Shown: positions 52,218-62,362 of the stretch, in pieces | Numbering within the stretch: position 1 is the first letter of the stretch | How the letters are laid out: each line of letters opens with the position of its first letter | Assembly (NCBI RefSeq): GCF_002234405.1 | Contig: NZ_NMQT01000060.1 | Span: 62,001-126,000 of the forward strand | Direction of reading: 5' to 3' | From: Amycolatopsis thailandensis | GTDB taxonomy: Bacteria; Actinomycetota; Actinomycetes; Mycobacteriales; Pseudonocardiaceae | DNA length: 64,000 bases | The notes under the pieces: model-generated | Seen by the model: only the letters and a program-made list of their open reading frames with translations | Told to the model about the DNA's origin: nothing | Database searches by the model: none | Made by a program: the position numbers and the translations under genes

Positions 52218-53192
52218 ATGACAGCTACGACCAGCTCGTCAGCGGCGACGGGGACCCCGTCGCCGCTGACGGACGCGACTCGCGACGAGGCGAGCCTGCG
52301 CCGGTTCCTGCACGGGCTGCCTGGTGTCGACCAGGTCGGCGTCGAGCAGCGGGCCGCCGGACTCGGCACGCGCAGCATCAAGAAGGCCGCCAAGCTCTGG
52401 GCGATCGACACCGCCATTTCGATGGTCGATCTGACGACCCTCGAAGGCGCCGACACCCAGGGCAAGGTCCGCGCGCTCGCGGCGAAGGCCAAGCGGCCGG
52501 ACCCGGAACGCCCGGACACCCCGCGGGTCGCGGCCGTATGCGTGTACCCGGACATGGTCGAGACGGCTGTCGAGGCGCTTCGCGGCACCGGCATCCATGT
52601 CGCGAGCGTCGCCACCGGCTTCCCCGCCGGGCGCACGAGCCGCGAGATCAAGCTGGCCGACACCAAGATCGCCGTCGACGCCGGAGCCGCCGAGATCGAC
52701 ATGGTGATCGACCGCGGCGCGTTCCTGGAAGGCCGCTACCTGGAGGTCTTCGAGGAGATCCAGGCGATCAAGGCCGCCTGTGGCAGCGCTCACCTCAAGG
52801 TCATCCTCGAAACCGGTGAGCTGGCCACCTACGACAACGTCCGCCGCGCGTCCTGGCTCGCGCTGCTGGCGGGCGGCGACTTCATCAAGACCTCCACCGG
52901 CAAGGTGTCGCCCGCCGCGACGCTGCCGGTCACCCACGTGATGCTGCAGGCCGTCCGCGACTGGTTCGTCCAGACCGGTGAACTGCGCGGCGTCAAACCG
53001 GCCGGTGGCATCCGGACGACCAAGGACGCGATCAAGTACCTGGTCGCGGTGCACGAGGTCGCCGGCGAGCAGTGGCTGAACCCGGATCTGTTCCGGTTCG
53101 GGGCGTCCAGCCTGCTCAACGACCTCCTGCTGCAGCGCCGCACCCAGGCCGACGGCCACTACAGCGGCCCCGACTACGTCACGGTGGACTGA
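52218..53192 (+). CDS. deoC: deoxyribose-phosphate aldolase (long form)
   Basis: A 324-residue class I aldolase splitting 2-deoxyribose 5-phosphate into acetaldehyde and glyceraldehyde 3-phosphate. Key segments: TTLEGADTQGKVRALAAKA, VAAVCVYPDMV, SVATGFPAGRT, EIDMVIDRGAFLEG, LKVILETGEL and the Schiff-base motif GGDFIKTSTGK, then GVKPAGGIRT. It is about 100 residues longer than E. coli DeoC and ends WLNPDLFRFGASSLLNDLLLQ-style, as in animal DERA. TACACT lies 7 bases before ATG 52218. The two aldehyde dehydrogenase genes follow immediately, which suits acetaldehyde removal. Confidence 0.93.
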   Translation: MTATTSSSAATGTPSPLTDATRDEASLRRFLHGLPGVDQVGVEQRAAGLGTRSIKKAAKLWAIDTAISMVDLTTLEGADTQGKVRALAAKAKRPDPERPDTPRVAAVCVYPDMVETAVEALRGTGIHVASVATGFPAGRTSREIKLADTKIAVDAGAAEIDMVIDRGAFLEGRYLEVFEEIQAIKAACGSAHLKVILETGELATYDNVRRASWLALLAGGDFIKTSTGKVSPAATLPVTHVMLQAVRDWFVQTGELRGVKPAGGIRTTKDAIKYLVAVHEVAGEQWLNPDLFRFGASSLLNDLLLQRRTQADGHYSGPDYVTVD

Positions 53193-53195
53193 TCC

Positions 53196-54621
<1,426 letters not shown>

Positions 54622-54629
<8 letters not shown>

Positions 54630-55488
54630 CCGTATTTCGGTAGCCAAGACCTACAAGCTCTACATCGGCGGCAAGTTCCCGCGCTCGGAGTCGGGCCGCG
54701 TGTACCCGGTCACCGACAGCAAGGGCAAGTTCCTGGCGAACGCCTCGCACGCGTCCCGCAAGGACGTCCGCGACGCGGTTTCCGCCGCCCGCAAGGCTTT
54801 CGGCGGCTGGTCGGCGGCGACGGCGTACAACCGCGGCCAGGTGCTGTACCGGGTCGCGGAGATGCTGGAAGGCCGCCGCGAGCAGTTCGTCGCGGAGGTG
54901 TCCGCGTCCGAAGGCGTCGCGACGAAGAAGGCACAGTCCATTGTGGACGCGTCGATCGACCGCTGGGTCTGGTACGCGGGCTGGACGGACAAGATCGCGA
55001 CCGTGCTCGGCGCGGCCAACCCCGTCGCGGGGCCGTACTTCTCCTTCACCGTGCCCGAGCCGACCGGTGTCGTCGGCGTGCTGGCGCCGCAGCAGTCGTC
55101 GCTGCTGGGTCTGGTGAGCGTGCTGGCCCCGGTGCTGGCGACGGGTTCGACCGCGGTGGTCGTCTCCAGCGCGGACAGGCCGCTGCCCGCGATCACGCTT
55201 TCGGAGGTCTTGGCGACGTCCGATCTGCCCGGCGGCGTCGCGAACATCCTGACCGGACGCGCGTCGGAGCTGGGCTCGTGGCTGGCTTCGCACGGCGACG
55301 TCAACGCCCTCGATCCGACAGGCGCGGAGCCTTCCGCGCGGGCGGACCTGGCGCGTGACGCCGCCGGCACCGTGAAGCGCGTCCTGACCGTGCCGGACGC
55401 CGAGCCGGACTGGACGGCCGACGCCGACATCTCGCGGCTGCGGCGGTACCTGGAGGCGAAGACCGTCTGGCACCCGCTGGGCGTCTGA
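54622..55488 (+). CDS. half-length aldehyde dehydrogenase-like protein, no catalytic cysteine
   Basis: A 288-residue protein matching the N-terminal cofactor half of ALDH: KLYIGGKFPRSESGRVYPV, YNRGQVLYRVAEMLEGRR, GVVGVLAPQQSSLLGLVSVLAPVLATG. The sequence leaves the family before the general-base Glu and catalytic Cys, and ends RYLEAKTVWHPLGV, a text that other actinobacterial copies also seem to share (from memory). It starts inside the end of the active ALDH gene, is in good codon use and has no frameshift, so it looks functional rather than decayed. It may be a non-catalytic partner of the upstream enzyme. Confidence 0.85.
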
Positions 55489-55520
55489 CCTCCGCGTTTC
55501 GTCCTCTGAATGCGCTGGGG

Positions 55521-55554
55521 CCGGATCGCGTTTAGCCCGCTGAACGCGATCCGG
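55521..55554. terminator. palindrome between the ALDH operon and tetR
   Basis: CCGGATCGCGTTTAGC (55521-55536), CC, and complement (55539-55554) with one mismatch, of the GCGTTTAGC family. A lone CGTTTCGTCCTCTGAATGCG half-repeat is just upstream (55496-55514). It lies between convergent genes. Confidence 0.75.
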
Positions 55555-55556
55555 TC

Positions 55557-56192
55557 TCAGGGGTCCAGGTCGGATCCGGTCAACGCCCTGCCCGGAAGCG
55601 GCTCGGTCTTCCCCGCCCGCAGGCCGTCGATCATAATCCCGATACAGCGCCGCATCGCGATCCGCGCGACCTCTTCGCCCTTCCCCGGCATCTGCCGCAG
55701 CAACGTCGCGAACAACATCGCGACGTCCCCGGTGCCGACGTCTTCGCGGAGCCTGCCCTCCGCCTGCGCGCCCTGGACGAAGCCACCGAGCACCACCAGC
55801 AGCTCGTCACGCAGGGCCTTGATCGCGGGATCATTCCTGAGGATCACCAGCGCGCGGGGCGACACCATCGCGAGCTGGATGCTCAGCTGCAGCTCCATCG
55901 ACTGGTGCAGCAGCCGGATCAGGGCGTCCCAGTCCGAAGGCTCCTCGTCCTTCGCGGCCTTCGCGTCCCTGAGCACCCTGTCGAAGTTGTCGACGGCGAC
56001 CGCCCTGATCAGCGCGTCGCGGTCCGGGAACCGCCGGTAGAGAGTGCCGACGCCGACGCCCGCCGAGCGCGCGATCTCCTCCATCGGGACCTCGGCGCCT
56101 TGCGCGGCGAAGATGGCTCTCGCGGCGGCCAGGATCTGATCCCGGTTCCGGCGCGCGTCGGCACGCAAGCGGGTCTCGGGGTCGGCTGTCAT
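55557..56192 (-). CDS. TetR-family regulator, divergent from P450
   Basis: A 211-residue repressor. HTH: RRNRDQILAAARAIFAAQGAEVPMEEIARSAGVGVGTLYRRFPDRDALIRAV. The ligand-binding domain is TetR_C_33/SbtR-like (LLHQSMELQLSIQLAMVSPRAL). ATG 56192 is the first codon with family sequence after it. It is divergent from the P450 gene across 217 bases that contain AGTGGA-N9-TCCACT (56282-56302), a candidate operator. It probably controls the P450-ferredoxin pair in response to a hydrophobic ligand. Confidence 0.88.
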   Translation of the reverse strand: MTADPETRLRADARRNRDQILAAARAIFAAQGAEVPMEEIARSAGVGVGTLYRRFPDRDALIRAVAVDNFDRVLRDAKAAKDEEPSDWDALIRLLHQSMELQLSIQLAMVSPRALVILRNDPAIKALRDELLVVLGGFVQGAQAEGRLREDVGTGDVAMLFATLLRQMPGKGEEVARIAMRRCIGIMIDGLRAGKTEPLPGRALTGSDLDP

Positions 56193-56281
56193 GGTCCTCG
56201 CCTCTCGAAGGTCCTTCAGGGCCGTGATTCTCGCACGTAAGGGCCTTCCCTTCACGCTTCCCGGGAAACCACCCCTTCGCG

Positions 56282-56302
56282 AGTGGACGACCCGCCTCCA
56301 CT
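56282..56302. promoter_or_regulatory. candidate TetR operator upstream of P450
   Basis: AGTGGA and TCCACT form an inverted repeat around nine bases, roughly midway between the divergent TetR and P450 starts. Assignment is by symmetry and position only. Confidence 0.35.
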
Positions 56303-56409
56303 TGAGTACCTTGGGGTCATAAGCGGAATGCAACCATCCGCATACGTTTTGGGGCCCCCTGTCCGATATCGCCCGAACCCACCCGACATTCCGGGAAAGG
56401 ACAAACCCG

Positions 56410-57624
56410 ATGACTGACGTCGAGGAAACCACCGCGAACCTGCCGCTCATGCGGAAATGCCCGTTTTCCCCGCCACCGGAATACGAGACGCTTCGTACGG
56501 AAAGCCCGATTTCCCGGGTCGGCCTCCCTTCCGGGCAGACCGCTTGGGCGCTCACCCGGCTCGAGGACATTCGCGAAATGCTGAGCAGTCCGCATTTCAG
56601 CTCCGACCGGCAGAATCCGGACTTCCCGTTGATGATCAAGCGGCCCGTCCGCCGCGAGGAAAAGCCGTTCCGCGCGTCCCTGATCTCGATGGATCCGCCG
56701 GAGCACAGCCAGGCCAGGCGTGACGTCGTCGGGGAATTCACGGTCAAGCGCATGAAAGCGCTCCAGCCTCGAATCCAGCAGATCGTCGACGAGCACATCG
56801 ACGCCCTGCTCGCGGGCCCTCAACCCGCCGATCTCGTCCAGGCGCTTTCCCTGCCGGTGCCGTCCCTGGTGATCTGCGAACTGCTCGGCGTCCCCTATTC
56901 GGACCACGAATTCTTCCAGGGCTGCAGCTCCAAGCTGCTCAACCGGGAGGTTCCCCCCGAAGACCGCCAGGTGGCGTTCGAACAGCTGGAAAACTATCTC
57001 GACGAACTCGTCAGCAAGAAAGAAGCGAACGCCACCGAGGACGACCTCCTCGGCCGCCAGATCCTTAAACAGCGGGAAACGGGCGAAGCCGAGCACGACG
57101 AACTCGTCGGCCTGGCGTTCTTGCTGCTCATCGCCGGTCACGAGACCACGGCGAACATGATTTCGCTCGGCACCGTGACCCTGCTGCGGAATCCCGACCA
57201 GCTGGAGAAGATCAAGGCGGACCCGGGCAAGACCCTCGCCGCGATCGAAGAACTCCTGCGGGTCTTCACCATCGCCGAGACGGCGACCTCACGCTTCGCG
57301 ACGGCGGACGTCGAGATCGGCGGCACGCTGATCCGGGCGGGTGAAGGCGTCGTCGGCCTGAGCAACGCGGGTAACCACGACCCGAACGGCTTCGAGAACC
57401 CCGACGACTTCGACATCGAGCGCGGGGCGCGGCACCATGTCGCGTTCGGGTTCGGGGTGCACCAGTGCCTCGGCCAAAACCTCGCGCGGATGGAACTCCA
57501 GATCGTGTTCGATACGTTGTTCCGTCGTATGCCGGGGATCAAGGTCGCCGTTCCGGTCGACGAGTTGCCGTTCAAGCACGACTCGACGATCTACGGCCTC
57601 CACGCCCTCCCGGTCACCTGGTAG
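56410..57624 (+). CDS. cytochrome P450 (CYP105-like)
   Basis: A 404-residue soluble P450. I-helix AGHETTANM (Ala242-Thr247 with the acidic-alcohol pair E-T), the K-helix ExxR-type region EELLRVF, and the heme loop HVAFGFGVHQCLGQNLAR with Cys353 as thiolate ligand. The N-terminus (CPFSPPPEYETLRTESPI) and the adjoining 3Fe-4S ferredoxin are typical of CYP105/107-type actinobacterial hydroxylases of macrolides, steroids or xenobiotics. GGGAAAGG precedes ATG 56410. No reductase gene is adjacent, so it must borrow one. Confidence 0.93.
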   Translation: MTDVEETTANLPLMRKCPFSPPPEYETLRTESPISRVGLPSGQTAWALTRLEDIREMLSSPHFSSDRQNPDFPLMIKRPVRREEKPFRASLISMDPPEHSQARRDVVGEFTVKRMKALQPRIQQIVDEHIDALLAGPQPADLVQALSLPVPSLVICELLGVPYSDHEFFQGCSSKLLNREVPPEDRQVAFEQLENYLDELVSKKEANATEDDLLGRQILKQRETGEAEHDELVGLAFLLLIAGHETTANMISLGTVTLLRNPDQLEKIKADPGKTLAAIEELLRVFTIAETATSRFATADVEIGGTLIRAGEGVVGLSNAGNHDPNGFENPDDFDIERGARHHVAFGFGVHQCLGQNLARMELQIVFDTLFRRMPGIKVAVPVDELPFKHDSTIYGLHALPVTW

Positions 57625-57632
57625 GAGGAGCC

Positions 57633-57827
57633 ATGAAGATCATCGCGGACACCGGGAAATGTGTGGGCGCGGGCCAGTGCGTGCTCACCGATCCCGACCT
57701 GTTCGACCAGAGCGAGGACGACGGGACGGTCCTCGTGCTGAACGCCGAGCCCGAGGGGGAAGAGGCGGAGGAGAACGCGCGGACCGCCGTGCACATCTGC
57801 CCTGGTCAGGCTTTGTCACTCGCGTAG
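57633..57827 (+). CDS. [3Fe-4S] ferredoxin
   Basis: A 64-residue electron carrier of the SuaB/SoyB type. Cluster cysteines are Cys10 and Cys16 (CVGAGQC) and Cys56 (HICPGQAL). The spacing, with a non-Cys at the usual second position, gives a 3Fe-4S cluster. TAGGAGGAG lies just before ATG 57633, eight bases after the P450 stop, so the two are co-expressed and the ferredoxin is the natural redox partner of this P450. Confidence 0.93.
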   Translation: MKIIADTGKCVGAGQCVLTDPDLFDQSEDDGTVLVLNAEPEGEEAEENARTAVHICPGQALSLA

Positions 57828-57886
57828 GGGGCGGTCAAGCCGGGGCCCCTGAGGATTCCGGCCGCAGTTGATCGCGAGTCCGGTCT

Positions 57887-58104
57887 GTGAAGGCCTCCTT
57901 CCCTACCTTCAGGGTAGTGAAGGAGGCCTTCACGGACACTCGGGTCGCCATGTTCGCCCCAGATGCGCCACCAGTCACATCGAGGCCGCGTGAAGGCCTC
58001 CTTCACGCGGCTCAGCCGAGGAAACTCGACCTTCACGCCTCGCCGAAGTACATGAAGGCCCCCTTCCTTGCGCCAGGCGCAAGGAAGGGGGCCTTCATGT
58101 ACTT
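57887..58104. repeat. three stacked palindromes
   Basis: The gap 57828-58142 has no gene. It holds a GTGAAGGCCTCCTT member at 57887-57933, CCGCGTGAAGG-CCT-CCTTCACGCGG at 57986-58010, and a 29-bp-arm palindrome at 58046-58104 (core GTACATGAAGGCCCCCTTCC, 1-base loop). The last is nearly the same as the element at 7896-7952. They separate convergent ferredoxin and permease genes. Confidence 0.8.
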
Positions 58105-58142
58105 GAGCGGCCTTGGGGACGGCAGGGCCAAGTGCTCGTGAC

Positions 58143-58958
58143 CTACTTGACCGCGCCCATGGAAAGACCCCGCACAAGGTGGTTCTGCGCGATCCAGCCG
58201 ACGATCATCACCGGCAGTGACGCGAGCAACGCGGCCGCGGACAGCTGCGCCCAGTACAGTCCCTCGCTGGTGATGAACCCGACCAGGAACACCGGCACCG
58301 TCCCGGCCCGGGCCGCGGTGAGGTTGACCGAGTAGAAGAACTCGGTCCACGAGAAGATCACGCAGATCAGCGCGGTCGCGGCCACCCCGGGCGCGACGAC
58401 CGGCATGATGATCTTCCGCAGCAGCACCGGCAGGGTCGCGCCGTCGATACGGCCCGCCTCGATCATCTCGTGCGGCACTTCCAGGAAGAACGACCGCATC
58501 ATCCAGATGGCCAGCGGCAGGTTCATCGACGTGTACAGGATGATCAGCGCCCACACGTTGTCCAGCAGCTGGACGTTCTGCGAGATCACGTAGAGCGGGA
58601 TGATCGCCGCCACGATCGGCAGCATCTTCGTCGACAGGAAGAAGCCGAGCGCGTTGCTCGTCCCCTTCACCGGCGCCAGCGAAAGCGCGTACGCCGCCGG
58701 GATTCCCAGCAGCAGCACGAAAATCGTCGAAATGACGGTCACGAACGCCGAGTTCGACAGGTACGGCAGGAAACCGCGTTCGAGCACGCCCGCGAACTGG
58801 TCGAGCGTCGGGGTGAAGAACAGCCGCGGCGGATCGGTGTAGGCGTCGGCCTCCTGTTTGAAGGCCGTGAGGATCATCCACAGCAGCGGGAACACGAACA
58901 GGATCGCGATCACCCAGGTCACGACCGTGAGCGAGCCCGCGCCGAACCGGCCTTTCAT
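58143..58958 (-). CDS. carbohydrate ABC transporter permease (MalG-type)
   Basis: A 271-residue inner-membrane permease with six helices. The EAA loop, which docks on the ATPase, reads EVPHEMIEAGRIDGATLPVLLRKIIMPVVAPG. ATG 58958 has GGAGG upstream and overlaps the preceding permease stop (ATGA). It is the last gene of the dehydrogenase-binding protein-permease-permease operon. The family (CUT1) imports oligosaccharides or polyols. No ATP-binding gene accompanies it. Confidence 0.93.
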   Translation of the reverse strand: MKGRFGAGSLTVVTWVIAILFVFPLLWMILTAFKQEADAYTDPPRLFFTPTLDQFAGVLERGFLPYLSNSAFVTVISTIFVLLLGIPAAYALSLAPVKGTSNALGFFLSTKMLPIVAAIIPLYVISQNVQLLDNVWALIILYTSMNLPLAIWMMRSFFLEVPHEMIEAGRIDGATLPVLLRKIIMPVVAPGVAATALICVIFSWTEFFYSVNLTAARAGTVPVFLVGFITSEGLYWAQLSAAALLASLPVMIVGWIAQNHLVRGLSMGAVK

Positions 58959-59890
58959 TTCGCGCCTCCCTGGACCGAGAACGTGCGGAACATCAGGCGC
59001 AGCGCGAAGGTCGCGACGATCATCGTCAGGATCACGACGATCACGCCCATCGCGGACGACTGCCCGACGTCGAATCCTTGGAACGCCCGCTGGTAGATGT
59101 AGAACGGCAGGTTCGTGCTGGCCGTACCCGGGCCACCCTGTGTCATCAGGAAGATCGCGTCGAAGCTGTTCACGATGTAGATCGCGCCCAGCAGCGTCGC
59201 CAGCTGCAGGAACCGGCTCAGATGCGGCAGCGTGATCGCGGTGAACGTCCGCCAGCGGCCGGCACCGTCGACCGACGCGGCCTCCAGCACGTCCTTCGGC
59301 TGACTCTGCAACCCGGCCAGGATCAGCAGCATCATGAACGGCGTCCACTGCCAGACGACCTGGGCCATCACGGCGGCCAGCGGGAACTCCGAAAGCCAGT
59401 CGACGTCGGTGCCGAACACGAAGTGCAGCAACCCGTAGGTCGGGTCGAACATCGTCGTCTTCCACAGCAGCGCGCCCGCCGCGGGCAGGATCAGGAACGG
59501 CGTGATCAGCAGGGTCCGGACCACGCCGCGGCCGAGGAACTTGCGGTCCAGCAGGATCGCCAGCCCCAGGCCGAGCAGCAGCGAGAAGAACACGCAGACC
59601 ACCGTGAGCACGACGGTGTTCAGCAGCGCCCCGAGGAACGTCGAATCGGCGAAGACGTCGATGTAGTTCTGCAACCCGACGAAATGCCTCGAACCGGGCC
59701 GCACCAGGTTCCACGACTGGAACGAGTAGAACACCGTCAGCACGAACGGAAGCTGTGTCACGGCGACGACGAACAGCAAGGCGGGTAGCAGGGGTAGCCG
59801 TCGTTTGAACGGCGTGTCGGTGCCGCGCTTCGGAGCCGCCGTCTTCGCGTGGGCGGGCTCGGTGCGGGCGGGAGCGGAGAGCGTGGCCAT
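58955..59890 (-). CDS. carbohydrate ABC transporter permease (MalF-type)
   Basis: A 311-residue permease. A short charged N-terminus (about 35 residues) precedes six helices starting LLPALLFVVAVTQLPFVL. The EAA loop is SQPKDVLEAASVDGAGRWRTFTAITLPHL. Its ATG overlaps the stop of the solute-binding protein gene (ATGA). It forms the membrane channel with the MalG-type subunit. The GGPGTASTNLPFYIYQRAF segment is typical of mannitol/sorbitol-type CUT1 systems. Confidence 0.93.
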   Translation of the reverse strand: MATLSAPARTEPAHAKTAAPKRGTDTPFKRRLPLLPALLFVVAVTQLPFVLTVFYSFQSWNLVRPGSRHFVGLQNYIDVFADSTFLGALLNTVVLTVVCVFFSLLLGLGLAILLDRKFLGRGVVRTLLITPFLILPAAGALLWKTTMFDPTYGLLHFVFGTDVDWLSEFPLAAVMAQVVWQWTPFMMLLILAGLQSQPKDVLEAASVDGAGRWRTFTAITLPHLSRFLQLATLLGAIYIVNSFDAIFLMTQGGPGTASTNLPFYIYQRAFQGFDVGQSSAMGVIVVILTMIVATFALRLMFRTFSVQGGAK

Positions 59891-61230
59891 CACTGCACCT
59901 CCTGATACGACTTGCCGACGGTCTGCGCGTACTCCTGTGACTGCTTCAAGGCTTCGTCCACGGTGATCTGGCCCGCGATCGCCGCCGAAAGCTGCTGGCT
60001 CACCCGGGTGCCGAGATCCTGGAACTCGGGGATGCCGACGAACTGGATCCCGGGGTAGGGCACCGGATTCGCCATCGCCTTCCGCTGGTCGGCGTCCGCG
60101 ATCCCGTCCAGCGTCGGCTGCGCGTAGGCCTTGGCGGCCTCGCGGTACTGAGGGATGTCGTAGGTCGACTTCCGCACGCCCGGCGGGACGCGGTTCCAGT
60201 CGCCGAACTCCTTGGCGACGCGCTGCACGTAGGCCTTGTCCGTCATCCAGGACATGAACTTGAAGGCGGCGTCCTTGTCCTTCGCGACCTTCGGGATCGC
60301 CAGCGCCCAGGTGTAGAGCCAGCCGCTCGCCTGCGTCTTCTCCACCGGAGCCGGGGCGTACCCGGACTTCCCGACGACCTTGCTGGCCGACGGGTCCTCG
60401 TTCGTACCCGCCATGACCGTGGCGTCGTACCACATCGCGGCCTGGCCCTGCGTGTATCGCGTGCCGCATTCGGAGAAGCCCGCGCTCGACGCCCCGACCT
60501 CGCCGTGATTTCGCACGAGGTTCACGTAGAACTCGGCGGCCGCCTTGAATTCGGGGCTGGTCAGCTTGGCGTTCCAGTCCTTGTCGAACCACTGCGCGCC
60601 GAAGGTGTTGGCGACCGTGGTGAACGGCGCGAGGCTCTCGCCCCAGCCGGGCTTGCCGCGCAGGCAGATCCCGGCGACGCCTTTCGCCTTGTCGTCGAGC
60701 TTCGCGGCGAACTCCGCGATCTGCGACCAAGTCGGCTTGGCGGGCATCTGGAGCCCGGCCTGCTCGAATAGATCCTTGCGGTAGGCCAGGAACGAAGACT
60801 CGCCATAGAACGGCACCGCGTACATGGACCCGTTGTGCGACAGGGATTCCTTGATACTCGGGATGAAGTCGCCCGAGTCGTAGGCGGGATTCGCCGCGAT
60901 ATGCGGTTCGAGGTTTTCGAGCCAGCCGTTCGCGGCCCACTGCGGTGCCTCGTAGTTGCTGATCATGACGACGTCGAATTCGCCGCCTTCGGTGGCCGTC
61001 GACGCGGTGATCTTCGCGCGGGCCTGGTTTTCGGGCAGCGACACGAACTTGAGGGTGACGCCGGGGTTCGCCTTCTCGAACTCGCCGGAAAGCTCGATGG
61101 CGTCCTTCATCTGCGGGTTCGCGACGATCCCGACGACGAGCGTCCGGTCACCGGTCCCGAGCGCGCCCGCACCGGCGCATCCGGTGAGGGTCAGCAGGAG
61201 AACTCCGAGCAGAGCGGCCGCTTTACGCAC
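59890..61230 (-). CDS. ABC transporter solute-binding lipoprotein
   Basis: A 446-residue lipoprotein. The signal ends in a lipobox LTLTGC (Cys18), anchoring it outside the membrane. The family-1 solute-binding fold is shown by LSGEFEKANPGVTLKFVSLPENQARAK, FDVVMISNYEAPQWAANGWLENL, YAVPFYGESSFLAYRKDLFEQAGL and a C-terminal VSQQLSAAIAGQITVDEAL. GTG 61230 has GGAGG upstream and overlaps the dehydrogenase gene. It captures a sugar or sugar alcohol for the two permeases. Confidence 0.93.
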   Translation of the reverse strand: MRKAAALLGVLLLTLTGCAGAGALGTGDRTLVVGIVANPQMKDAIELSGEFEKANPGVTLKFVSLPENQARAKITASTATEGGEFDVVMISNYEAPQWAANGWLENLEPHIAANPAYDSGDFIPSIKESLSHNGSMYAVPFYGESSFLAYRKDLFEQAGLQMPAKPTWSQIAEFAAKLDDKAKGVAGICLRGKPGWGESLAPFTTVANTFGAQWFDKDWNAKLTSPEFKAAAEFYVNLVRNHGEVGASSAGFSECGTRYTQGQAAMWYDATVMAGTNEDPSASKVVGKSGYAPAPVEKTQASGWLYTWALAIPKVAKDKDAAFKFMSWMTDKAYVQRVAKEFGDWNRVPPGVRKSTYDIPQYREAAKAYAQPTLDGIADADQRKAMANPVPYPGIQFVGIPEFQDLGTRVSQQLSAAIAGQITVDEALKQSQEYAQTVGKSYQEVQ

Positions 61231-62227
61231 TTTCGCCTCCCGGTATTACCTGCACCTTCAGACCGGCGCCACTGCGCATGAGGGCGAGAGCGTCGGGGTA
61301 CCGCTCCAGCGGCAAGGTGTCGGTGAGCAGCGCGCCGGTGTCGACGGCGCCGTTGGCGACCAGGTCGAGCGCGGTACCGAAGCTGTTCATGACGGCCATC
61401 GAGCCGACGACGGTGATCTCGTCGTTGTAGATCCGGAACGGCGAAAGCGCGACGCGTGCTTCTTCCGGCGCGACGCCGAAGACCAGCAGACGGCCTCCGC
61501 GCTGAAGTGAGTCGAAAGCGGCTTCGATCGCGGGAGCGGCACCGGTGCAGTCCGCGGCGGCTTCGAACTTCTCGTCGTCCAGGTCCTTCACGTCACCCGC
61601 GACCGCGACAGCGCCGAGATCCATGGCCCGGCTGAGCCGCGCGGTGTTCCGGTCGACCACCGTGACCTGGGCGCCCGCGCGCTGCAACAGCTGCTGCATG
61701 ATCAGTCCCATCGTGCCCGCGCCGACGACGAGGAACCGCTCCCCCGCCTCGACCCCGATCCGGCGCACGCCGTGGACCGCGCAGGAGACCGGCTCGACGA
61801 GGGCGCCCTGCTCCCAGGTCATCGTGTCCGGCATGCGATAGCAGTTCGCGGAGGGAACGGCGACGTACTCGGCGAAAGCGCCGTTCACGGTGTCGCCGGT
61901 CGCGTTCCAGTTCTCGCAGAGGTTGCCGCGGCCGGACCGGCAAGGCTTGCAGTAGCCGCAGAACAGCGACGGGTCGACGGCCACCCGGTCGCCGACCTGC
62001 CAGCCGCCCGGCACGTCCGCGCCGAGTTCGACGATCTCGCCGGCGAACTCGTGGCCGGGGACGATCGGATAGGGCGTCGGCGGGAAGTGCCCGTCGGCGA
62101 TGTGGAGGTCGGTCCCGCAGATCCCGCAGGCACCCACCTTGACGACGACCTGGCGATCCCCCGGTTTCGGATCGGGTACCTCGCCGACCCTGATCTCCCC
62201 GGGCTTGTCCACGATCGCGGCACGCAT
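61223..62227 (-). CDS. zinc-dependent alcohol/polyol dehydrogenase
   Basis: A 334-residue MDR-family enzyme. Catalytic zinc ligands: GACGICGTDLHIADG (Cys) and GHEFAGEIVE (His-Glu). The structural zinc has four cysteines in FCGYCKPCRSGRGNLC. The Rossmann motif is VVGAGTMGLIMQQLL. Relatives oxidise sorbitol, xylitol or similar polyols to ketoses with NAD. First gene of the ABC operon and overlapping the binding-protein gene by eight bases, so the imported substrate is probably a polyol oxidised here. CCGCTCA-AA-TGAGCGG lies 18 bases upstream. Confidence 0.92.
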   Translation of the reverse strand: MRAAIVDKPGEIRVGEVPDPKPGDRQVVVKVGACGICGTDLHIADGHFPPTPYPIVPGHEFAGEIVELGADVPGGWQVGDRVAVDPSLFCGYCKPCRSGRGNLCENWNATGDTVNGAFAEYVAVPSANCYRMPDTMTWEQGALVEPVSCAVHGVRRIGVEAGERFLVVGAGTMGLIMQQLLQRAGAQVTVVDRNTARLSRAMDLGAVAVAGDVKDLDDEKFEAAADCTGAAPAIEAAFDSLQRGGRLLVFGVAPEEARVALSPFRIYNDEITVVGSMAVMNSFGTALDLVANGAVDTGALLTDTLPLERYPDALALMRSGAGLKVQVIPGGESA

Positions 62228-62244
62228 GCCAGCTCCTCTTCTCT

Positions 62245-62362
62245 CCGCTCAAATGAGCGGGACGGGCCTATGCTTCAGACTGCATGTTCAGGCATGGTGA
62301 ACTTTTCCCAGTTGTTACGTCAACCTTTCGGGTCTATTTCGCGCTATAGTGCTCAGATGAGC
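62245..62362. promoter_or_regulatory. paired operators for the SorC-type regulator
   Basis: CCGCTCA-AA-TGAGCGG at 62245-62260 and GCTCA-GA-TGAGC at 62351-62362 share the core GCTCA-N2-TGAGC. Their centres are 104 bp apart, close to ten helical turns. The first lies in the dehydrogenase leader; the second covers the regulator's own start codon. Confidence 0.65.
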
